Shown one piece after another: positions 15,921 to 21,129 of a stretch of DNA of 21,129 nt. The translations under genes were made by a program, and so were the position numbers. The first letter of the stretch is position 1; every line of letters starts with the position of its first letter. The notes below the pieces were generated by a model. That model saw nothing but the letters and a program-made list of their open reading frames with translations. It made no database searches and had not been told where the DNA came from. Source of the DNA: Bacteroidales bacterium (GTDB lineage Bacteria; Bacteroidota; Bacteroidia; Bacteroidales; Bacteroidaceae); contig SFCP01000051.1 of assembly GCA_004558535.1 (NCBI GenBank), forward strand, positions 1-21,129, given 5' to 3'.

Positions 15921-16022
15921 GCCTGCCGCGATTATTGAAGCGCGGATAGCGCAGACGGCAGGCGTGATAAATCAAATCGGAAAGGCGTTGCCGAAAAATA
16001 TTCAGCAGCGCCTTTCCATTTT
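15921..16022 (+). terminator. Double hairpin terminator region after GH2
   Basis: Nine bases after the GH2 stop, GCCTGCCG (15921-15928) pairs with CGGCAGGC (15956-15963) around a loop that itself holds a GCGC pair. Further on, GGAAAGGCGTTGC (15979-15991) pairs with GCAGCGCCTTTCC (16005-16017) in a 13-bp stem with one G-U, followed by TTTT (16019-16022). The second hairpin looks like an intrinsic terminator but ends only 12 nt before the next start codon. It could instead act in the leader of the phosphatase gene. No -7 box was found in this interval. Confidence 0.6.
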
Positions 16023-16034
16023 CCTGACTGTAAA

Positions 16035-16508
16035 ATGAAGAGAGTCCTGTTTGTTTGTCTCGGCAACATTTGTCGTTCGTCGGCGGCCGAGGAAGTTTTT
16101 CGCTCGCTGGTCCGTTCGCGCGGTTTGGAGGGAGAGGTGGAGGTCGATTCAGCCGGTATTATCGACTACCACGAGGGTGAATTGTCCGATCCACGGATGC
16201 GCAGCCACGCTGCGCGCCGCGGCTATCGCCTGCTGCACCGCTCGCGTCCCGTGACGGCGGCCGACTTTGCCCGCTTCGACTACATCGTGGGCATGGATGC
16301 CGACAACCTGCGGGCGTTGCAGCGCATAGCGGCCACGGCGTCCGAAGTGCGCGCCACGCTCCTGCCGATGGCGGATTTCCTACGGAGATATGAGGCCGAA
16401 AAAATACCCGACCCCTACTACGGTACAGGCCGGGATTTTGACTATGTGCTGGATTTGTTGGAGGATGCTTCGCCTGCTTTGTTGGACTTCGTACTTGGCA
16501 AGGCGTAG
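16035..16508 (+). CDS. Low-molecular-weight protein tyrosine phosphatase
   Basis: This 157-residue cytoplasmic enzyme opens with MKRVLFVCLGNICRSS, which contains the CX5R phosphate loop with nucleophile Cys8 and Arg14 followed by Ser. The general acid Asp lies in IPDPYYGTG, the usual DPYY motif near the C-terminus. The length is normal for the family. These enzymes remove phosphate from phosphotyrosine proteins, in bacteria often tyrosine kinases of polysaccharide export; no such kinase gene is in view. It converges with the RsmI-like gene, with only nine bases between stop codons and no terminator seen there. Confidence 0.93.
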   Translation: MKRVLFVCLGNICRSSAAEEVFRSLVRSRGLEGEVEVDSAGIIDYHEGELSDPRMRSHAARRGYRLLHRSRPVTAADFARFDYIVGMDADNLRALQRIAATASEVRATLLPMADFLRRYEAEKIPDPYYGTGRDFDYVLDLLEDASPALLDFVLGKA

Positions 16509-16517
16509 CTGCTGACT

Positions 16518-17234
16518 TTAATATATCAGGAAGATGGCAGGGATTTTTCCAAGGTCGGGAAGTCCCTGCTTTTTCCATTCCCGCAGGGGCAAAGTGCGGA
16601 TAAATTCCTGCTGCGTAGTCAGTCCGGCCGCCACACAAAGACGTGTGGTCGGCGCGCAGGCCTGGCAGATGTCGGCAAAGAGCTTTGCATTGCGGTAAGG
16701 GGTTTCTATGAAAAGCTGTGTCTGACGTTCGGCCTTGGCCCGGCTTTCCAGTTGCTTCAGTCGCTTGATTCGGTCACTTTGGTCGATAGGCAGGTAGCCG
16801 TGGAAAGCAAAACTTTGCCCGTTAAATCCCGAAGCCATCACCGCCAGCAGGATGGACGACGGACCCACCAAGGGAACGACGCGAAGACCCTCGCGCTGGG
16901 CGATGGCCACAAGGTCTGCGCCGGGATCAGCGACGGCCGGGCAGCCCGCTTCGCTGATGACGCCCATCGGTTCGCCCCGACGGAGCGGTTCCAGGTGCCG
17001 GGAAAACAGCGCCGTGTCCGCGTGCTTGCCCATCGGGTAGAAGGTGAGGGCGTCGATGTCAATGCTGCGGTCCACCGCCTTGAGGAAACGGCGGGCCGTG
17101 CGCACTTCCTCCACGATGAAATGGCGGATGCCGCGGATGATGTCGGCGTTGTGAGCCGGCAGCACCTGTTCCGGCGGAGTATCGCCCAAGGTAACGGGTA
17201 TCAGGTAAAGGGCGGGAGATAGCGGTTCGGACAT
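16518..17234 (-). CDS. RsmI-like SAM-dependent methyltransferase (tetrapyrrole methylase fold)
   Basis: The 238-residue protein starts with ALYLIPVTLGD, then has GVISEAGCPAVADPGADLV, VVPLVGPSSILLAVMASGF and ETPYRNAKLF. This is the motif order of the RsmI family, which 2'-O-methylates C1402 of 16S rRNA. It lacks the longer C-terminal part of classical RsmI (about 280 residues), and the first motif reads PVTLGD instead of PTPIGN. It may be the short RsmI paralogue that many Bacteroidetes carry beside true RsmI, so the rRNA target is only inferred. It is the last gene of a minus-strand operon after mtaB and the glycosyltransferase (44-bp gap). Confidence 0.85.
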   Translation of the reverse strand: MSEPLSPALYLIPVTLGDTPPEQVLPAHNADIIRGIRHFIVEEVRTARRFLKAVDRSIDIDALTFYPMGKHADTALFSRHLEPLRRGEPMGVISEAGCPAVADPGADLVAIAQREGLRVVPLVGPSSILLAVMASGFNGQSFAFHGYLPIDQSDRIKRLKQLESRAKAERQTQLFIETPYRNAKLFADICQACAPTTRLCVAAGLTTQQEFIRTLPLREWKKQGLPDLGKIPAIFLIY

Positions 17235-17278
17235 AATTTCAAATGGAAAGGAATTGGGAACAAGCGCGAAGCGGACAG

Positions 17279-18304
17279 TCAGGCCTTGGGCAGTTGTGCG
17301 AAGGTTTTCCGGCGCTTTGCGTAGTACTGGTAGAGCAGGCAGAAACGGGAAAGTCCCTCGGGGTGCGGCTCGGTCATACAGCGCAGGTTTTCCTGGCGCT
17401 GCGGCAAGAAATCGGCGCGCAGGCGGCGAAACTCACGGCGTGCCCGCATTACGGCCCGGGCGTTGGCAGCATCGCCCTTGACGAGGAATTGCAGCGCTGC
17501 CACGTAGTCCAGCACCCGGCGTACGCGCATCACTTTGCGCAGGTCGGCTTCGGACAGGTTTTTGTAGAGCATCAGCAGGTTGTTGCGGAAGTTGAGGAAC
17601 GTCTTCCGGGGATTTCCCTGCGCCAGCGAAGCACCGCCGACGTGGTAAGCCCGGCTTTGCGGCACACAGACCACGCCGCGGCCCCGCGTACGCAGGCGCC
17701 AGCAGAAATCAATCTCCTCCATGTGGGCAAAGAAGCGTCCGTCCAGGCCGCCGGCGGCTTCCCAGTCCGCACGGCGCACCATCAGTGCGGCGCCCGTGGC
17801 CCAAAGCAGGGGCACGATGTCGTCATACTGTCCATGGTCCTGCTCCACCGTGTCGAACACACGGCCCCGGCAATAGGGATAGCCGTAGCAATCCACCATG
17901 CCGCCCGCCGCCCCAGCGTACTCGAAGCTTTCCGGTTGCCGCTGGCTGCGCAATATGGGTTGACAGGCGGCGGTTTCCGGGTGCGCATCCATGTATTCCA
18001 ACAGGGGTTCCAGCCATCCGCGTTCCACCTCCACGTCGGAATTGAGCAACAGGTAGAACTCTGCTTCCAATCCCCGCAAGGCTCGGTTGTAGCCCTCGGC
18101 GAAACCGTAGTTTTCGGGCAGGGTAATGAGGCCCACTTCGGGAAATTCCCGGCGCAGCATGGCACACGAGTCGTCCGTCGAACCGTTGTCTGCCACGATG
18201 ACTTCGGCGCAGTCGGCCGAATGTCGTACCACCGAGGGCAGGAAGCGGCGCATCATTTCGCACCCATTCCAGTTGAGGATGACGATAGCTATTCTTTTTT
18301 TCAT
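17279..18304 (-). CDS. Family 2 glycosyltransferase
   Basis: This 341-residue cytoplasmic enzyme has a GT-A fold. It begins MKKRIAIVILNWNG, has DNGSTD at 39-44 and the nucleotide-sugar metal motif NSDVE at 88-92 (the DxD region). FFAHMEEIDFCWRL in the second half supplies the likely catalytic acidic residues. This resembles rhamnosyl-type GT2 enzymes (the WbbL-like group). No membrane span is evident. The ATG at 18304 overlaps the mtaB stop as ATGA, a sign of translational coupling; the frame is open further upstream only because it lies inside mtaB. Donor and acceptor are unknown, with no polysaccharide cluster around it. Confidence 0.9.
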   Translation of the reverse strand: MKKRIAIVILNWNGCEMMRRFLPSVVRHSADCAEVIVADNGSTDDSCAMLRREFPEVGLITLPENYGFAEGYNRALRGLEAEFYLLLNSDVEVERGWLEPLLEYMDAHPETAACQPILRSQRQPESFEYAGAAGGMVDCYGYPYCRGRVFDTVEQDHGQYDDIVPLLWATGAALMVRRADWEAAGGLDGRFFAHMEEIDFCWRLRTRGRGVVCVPQSRAYHVGGASLAQGNPRKTFLNFRNNLLMLYKNLSEADLRKVMRVRRVLDYVAALQFLVKGDAANARAVMRARREFRRLRADFLPQRQENLRCMTEPHPEGLSRFCLLYQYYAKRRKTFAQLPKA

Positions 18305-19608
18305 AAACTTGCGGATAGGGGATTTTGGCCCAGCAGTGTTGCGCCGTCTGCCGTAAATTCGCCCAACTGTGTCCGGGATATTTCGTTGTCGTGGGCAGAC
18401 AGGCCCTCCGCTGCCGTCACGCGGATATAATTGTCGGTAAATCCCTGCATCGGTTGTCCCTCGCGGGCGTGCTCCCACAGCACGGGGCGAACGCTGCCCC
18501 GGTACTTGGCATAGAACTGCTTCCTCTTCGTTTCCGACAGCTCCAGCAGCCGGTGGCTTCGCTCGTGCTTTTCCTGCGGCGAAACCACGTGTGGGATTTC
18601 CAGTGCCTTGGTGCCCGGTCGTTCGGAGTAGCTGAACACGTGCAGCTGCGAGATGTCCAGCCCCTCGATGAAGCGGTAAGCCTCCTCGAAGTAGGCTGCC
18701 TGCTCGCCGCGGGTGCCCACGATGACGTCCACACCGATGAAGGCATCGGGCATCGCCTGCTTGATGCGGGCCACCTTGTCGGCAAAGAGCGCCGTGTCGT
18801 AGTGGCGGTGCATCAGCCGCAGGACGGCGTCGCTACCGCTCTGCAAGGGGATGTGGAAGTGGGGCATAAAGGCGCGCGAAGCCGCACAGAAATCGATGAT
18901 CTCGTCTGTGAGCAGATTGGGTTCGATGGAGGAAATGCGGAAACGCTCGATACCCTCCACGCGGTCCAAGGCTCGGATCAAGTCCAGGAAGGTTTCGCCC
19001 GTCGAGCGGCCGAAGTCGCCGATATTGACGCCTGTGATGACGATTTCGCGGCCGCCCTCGCGTGCCACCTGCTCAGCCGTTTTCACCAAATCGGCAATTG
19101 GGGCATTGCGCGAGCGTCCGCGTGCAATTGGTATGGTGCAGTAGGTGCAGTAATAGTTGCATCCGTCCTGCACCTTCAGGAAGTAGCGTGTGCGGTCGCC
19201 GCACGAGCACGACGGCACAAAGGTGCGGATGTCGCGTGTGGGCACTGCCACTGCTTCGTGGCAGGCTTCACCGCCCTGCAGGTCGGCCTTGCGGGCCAGC
19301 AGTTCGTGGATGCGTTCGGGCACCTGCCCTCCCGGTTGCAGCTGTGCGTAGCATCCCACCACGATAATGGCGGCGCCGGGGTGCTCGCGGTGCAGGCGGT
19401 GTATGGCTTGGCGGCATTTCTGGTCTGCTGTCTCCGTCACGGAGCAGGTATTGATGATGCAGACGTCGGCCCGTCCGTCCCGTTCCACGGGCAGGATGCC
19501 AGCCTCGGCCAGCCGGTCGCGCAGCGAGGAGGTTTCGGCAAAATTGAGTTTGCAGCCCAGCGTCACAAACGCCGCGCGGAGATTTTTTTCTTCTGAGGGA
19601 TTACACAT
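18301..19608 (-). CDS. mtaB: tRNA (t6A37)-C2 methylthiotransferase MtaB
   Basis: The 435-residue radical SAM enzyme adds a methylthio group to t6A at position 37 of ANN-decoding tRNAs. The N-terminal UPF0004 domain has its three iron-sulfur cysteines at Cys19 (LGCKLN), Cys55 (NTCSVT) and Cys86 (GCYAQ). The radical SAM motif CNYYCTYC gives Cys150, Cys154 and Cys157. ISSIEPNLL and HFHIPLQSGSD are typical barrel motifs. GCKLN with TCSVT fits MtaB rather than MiaB or RimO. The C-terminal part (about residues 370-430) would be a TRAM-like RNA-binding domain. The gene is first in an operon with the glycosyltransferase (4-base ATGA overlap) and the RsmI-like gene. Confidence 0.93.
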   Translation of the reverse strand: MCNPSEEKNLRAAFVTLGCKLNFAETSSLRDRLAEAGILPVERDGRADVCIINTCSVTETADQKCRQAIHRLHREHPGAAIIVVGCYAQLQPGGQVPERIHELLARKADLQGGEACHEAVAVPTRDIRTFVPSCSCGDRTRYFLKVQDGCNYYCTYCTIPIARGRSRNAPIADLVKTAEQVAREGGREIVITGVNIGDFGRSTGETFLDLIRALDRVEGIERFRISSIEPNLLTDEIIDFCAASRAFMPHFHIPLQSGSDAVLRLMHRHYDTALFADKVARIKQAMPDAFIGVDVIVGTRGEQAAYFEEAYRFIEGLDISQLHVFSYSERPGTKALEIPHVVSPQEKHERSHRLLELSETKRKQFYAKYRGSVRPVLWEHAREGQPMQGFTDNYIRVTAAEGLSAHDNEISRTQLGEFTADGATLLGQNPLSASL

Positions 19609-19661
19609 AGAAACTTCGGGTGGTCACGCTTCGTCGCCCGGCAGGGACGACAGAAGCCCTG

Positions 19662-19669
19662 CAAAGGTA
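19662..19669 (-). promoter_or_regulatory. -7 promoter box of the mtaB operon
   Basis: On the minus strand this reads TACCTTTG in the context TTGTACCTTTGC, an exact TAnnTTTG match. Transcription should begin near 19655, giving a leader of about 47 nt before the mtaB ATG at 19608. No -33 TTTG is seen at the usual distance. Confidence 0.6.
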
Positions 19670-19826
19670 CAACAAAACGACCACTTGCCCGTAGTTTCCG
19701 CCTACTTTTCTGCGCAGAGCCCGGGGGCGCATGACCTTCGCGCCATCCCTGTGCCCAACGGGGCACAAAGCACGGGTGAGAAAGCCGGGAATCGGCATGG
19801 CCGTGCCGGGATGGATTTTCTCCCGC

Positions 19827-19939
19827 GTGGTGGTGCGGGCCTTCGCGCTCCGCCGCTTGGCGCGGCTTCACTTGCCGAAGGTCCGCACCACCACTGCCGT
19901 TTCACTTCGCTTCTTTCTCTTTCTTTTTCTCTTCTTTTT
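19827..19939. repeat. 19-bp inverted repeat followed by a 29-nt homopyrimidine tract
   Basis: GTGGTGGTGCGGGCCTTCG (19827-19845) and CGAAGGTCCGCACCACCAC (19876-19894) are inverted copies with one G-T pair, separated by 30 GC-rich bases. From 19911 to 19939 the plus strand has only C and T. On the minus strand the SUMF1-like gene ends at 19948, so its mRNA would continue with a purine-only tract and then this hairpin, possibly its termination or stability signal. A smaller hairpin (TGTGCCC 19750-19756, GGGCACA 19761-19767) lies nearby. Open frames across 19609-19947 are not supported as genes. Confidence 0.6.
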
Positions 19940-19947
19940 ATGTCAAA

Positions 19948-20793
19948 CTAAAGGGCGAGGCGCAGCCCGAGGCTGTAGTACCTGTTGTCGGGCGGGTTGC
20001 AGTTGCGATTGGCGGACCGGCAGTAGCAGGCGACGTTGTACCAGCTGCCGCCACGGTTCACGCGGCCAGAGCCTTTACTCGGTCCCGTGGGATTCGTCTG
20101 AGAGGACGAGCTGTAAGGACCTTTCCAGTCCTGACACCACTCATACACATTCCCGCTCATGTCGTAGATACCCAATTCGTTCGGCGACTTCGTCTTCACG
20201 GGATGCGTGGTATCGGAAGAGTTGTCCCTGTACCACGCCACATCACCAAGGTTGCTGCTGCCGCTGTACTGATACCCGCGGGAATTACGTCCGCCGCGGG
20301 CGGCGAACTCCCACTCCGCCTCGGTGGGCAGGCGGAAATTCGCACCGGTCAACTCATTCAGCTTTTGGATAAAGGTCTGGCAATCATCCCAGCTTACGTA
20401 CTCCACCGGCCGCTGCATATTCCCGGTAAACCAGGAGGGGTTGCTGCCCATCACGGCGACCCACAATTCCTGCGTCACCTCCGTCTCGCCGATGTAGTAG
20501 TCGCTCAGCGTCACCGTGTGCGTCTGCTTTTCATCGTTATCGTAATTTTGCTGCTCAGAGGTGGCGCCCATGGTGAACGTGCCGCCGGCCACGGCAATCA
20601 TTTTGAACCTGACGCCATTGACGGTGTACTCTTTGTTTCCGTCCTTATCCATTACGCTTGGTTTAGGAAAGCTAACGTGACACCGGCATTGGGAAGACTT
20701 CTTGAAACACGCCTCGCAGACCGACTTCTGATGCGCACGCAGGGAAAGCGGGGAAAGAAAAATTATGCAAACACTTAAAATGGGGCAGGGCAA
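19948..20793 (-). CDS. SUMF1/FGE-like domain protein, catalytic cysteine pair incomplete
   Basis: The domain is a complete SUMF1 (formylglycine-generating-enzyme-like) fold: VAGGTFTMG, YYIGETEVTQELW, PVEYVSWDDC, FRLPTEAEWEFAARGG, NELGIYDMSGNVYEWCQDW and RGGSWYNVACYC. In true FGE two cysteines five residues apart bind copper. Here Cys258 (numbered from the TTG) aligns with the second, but the first position is Asn253, so sulfatase activation is unlikely. No sulfatase gene is nearby. The start is uncertain. A TTG at 20793, about 40 nt after the predicted transcription start, adds MPCPILSVCIIFLSPLSLRA, which is hydrophobic like a signal peptide but lacks N-terminal basic residues. The first ATG, at 20652, gives 234 residues without a signal. 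A lectin-like or binding role is possible. Confidence 0.8.
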   Translation of the reverse strand: MPCPILSVCIIFLSPLSLRAHQKSVCEACFKKSSQCRCHVSFPKPSVMDKDGNKEYTVNGVRFKMIAVAGGTFTMGATSEQQNYDNDEKQTHTVTLSDYYIGETEVTQELWVAVMGSNPSWFTGNMQRPVEYVSWDDCQTFIQKLNELTGANFRLPTEAEWEFAARGGRNSRGYQYSGSSNLGDVAWYRDNSSDTTHPVKTKSPNELGIYDMSGNVYEWCQDWKGPYSSSSQTNPTGPSKGSGRVNRGGSWYNVACYCRSANRNCNPPDNRYYSLGLRLAL

Positions 20794-20840
20794 AGCGCAA
20801 CTATGGGGCGCAGGCTTCGCAGGAAGTACACCTATATTTG

Positions 20841-20870
20841 CAAAGGTAGTGCAAGGCGAGAAAGTGCAAT
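20841..20870 (-). promoter_or_regulatory. Promoter of the SUMF1-like gene
   Basis: The minus strand reads TACCTTTG (plus 20841-20848) with ATTG, one base off the -33 TTTG, 18 nt upstream (plus 20867-20870). The start would be near 20834. The 17 bases at plus 20839-20855 are the exact reverse complement of 11435-11451 at the GH2 promoter. On the plus strand TATATTTG (20833-20840) abuts this box, but no plus-strand gene starts close behind it. The remaining interval to 21048 holds a small hairpin (CGTGC 20992-20996, GCACG 21000-21004) and no gene. Confidence 0.6.
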
Positions 20871-21048
20871 GCCAAAAACGCAGCTTTTGAGCTTTGTACT
20901 GCCCATCCGCAGCCTTCCTTTAGGTAAAGATGATTTTTTATAGACAAATCTATCACCTACGCAAGAAAATATTTGCACGGCGGGGCTTATTCGTGCATCG
21001 CACGGTGAAAAAGAACCGCCCCCTGCGCCAGCAGAAAAGACAAATTAC

Positions 21049-21056
21049 TATGTTTG
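21049..21056 (+). promoter_or_regulatory. -7 promoter box of the gene at the right edge
   Basis: TATGTTTG matches TAnnTTTG exactly. It lies 19 bases before the ATG at 21076, giving a short leader. No -33 TTTG is visible at the expected distance. Confidence 0.5.
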
Positions 21057-21075
21057 CAACGAGAAGCCGCTCACT

Positions 21076-21129
21076 ATGGCTAAAACAGACGTAAGTGAAT
21101 GTCTCAACGGGGGCTGTCTGCCCCCTTGG
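21076..21129 (+). CDS. Start of an unidentified gene, cut by the right edge
   Basis: Eighteen codons are visible, beginning MAKTDVSECLNGGCLPPW, with an ATG 19 bases after a good -7 box and no stop before the window ends. Two cysteines five residues apart and a GGCLPPW motif could suggest a metal or disulfide site, but this is too short to assign a family. It is divergent from the SUMF1-like gene. Confidence 0.45.
   Translation, partial: MAKTDVSECLNGGCLPPW

Noticed and set aside
17243..19596. Two open frames of about 400 codons on the plus strand
   Set aside because: They are antisense to the glycosyltransferase and mtaB, both with complete family motifs on the minus strand.
19731..20372. 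213-codon open frame on the plus strand
   Set aside because: It crosses the inverted-repeat block and then runs antisense through the SUMF1-like gene; the translation is Arg/Ser-rich without domains.
21108..21126. Hairpin GGGGGC/GCCCCC as a terminator
   Set aside because: It lies inside the first codons of the open frame at the right edge and no T-run follows before the window ends.

Overview
The window looks like chromosomal DNA from a GC-rich member of the Bacteroidales, tentatively Prevotellaceae. Three things suggest this. Several genes are preceded by the Bacteroidetes promoter -7 box TAnnTTTG, twice with a well-spaced TTTG at -33. The gene content is typical of the group: DPP IV, clostripain-like lipoprotein, DUF4369 lipoprotein, GH84, five-domain GH2 and a SUMF1-type protein. 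The GH2 enzyme also ends in a tail resembling a type IX secretion (T9SS) sorting domain. No phage, insertion sequence, CRISPR array, tRNA or rRNA gene was recognised.

Left part (1-5204). A secreted dipeptidyl peptidase IV (cut by the left edge) and a small lipoprotein lie on the minus strand. Divergent from them, on the plus strand, are a clostripain-family (C11) lipoprotein protease, an FtsB/DivIC-like division protein and a small four-helix membrane protein. Two peptidases on either side of one intergenic region suggest peptide use outside the cytoplasm.

Middle part (5205-16034, all plus). A DUF4369 lipoprotein is closed by a strong terminator. It is followed by a secreted GH84 beta-N-acetylglucosaminidase with its own promoter. 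Next comes a two-gene unit: a CCA-adding-enzyme-like nucleotidyltransferase whose HD domain has lost its HD pair, and a small macro-domain-like protein. A 959-bp gene-free stretch (10646-11604) follows. It holds a C-rich tandem repeat, a promoter with a palindrome that runs straight into a hairpin terminator (a candidate ~47-nt RNA), a 21-bp tandem repeat with an inverted copy, and the promoter and leader of the next gene. That gene encodes a 1435-residue GH2 beta-galactosidase-like enzyme with two N-terminal trefoil-like regions. GH84, GH2 and the peptidases fit an organism feeding on host or dietary glycoproteins.

Right part (16035-21129). A low-molecular-weight tyrosine phosphatase converges on a minus-strand operon of mtaB (tRNA methylthiotransferase), a family 2 glycosyltransferase and an RsmI-like methyltransferase. 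Upstream of that operon lie a repeat-like intergenic region and a SUMF1/FGE-like gene on the minus strand. A plus-strand gene with its own promoter is cut off by the right edge.

The least explained parts are the promoter-hairpin-repeat block at 10646-11604, the degenerate-HD nucleotidyltransferase paired with a macro-like protein, and the inverted-repeat block at 19740-19940. Family names were given by reading motifs from memory, without database searches.
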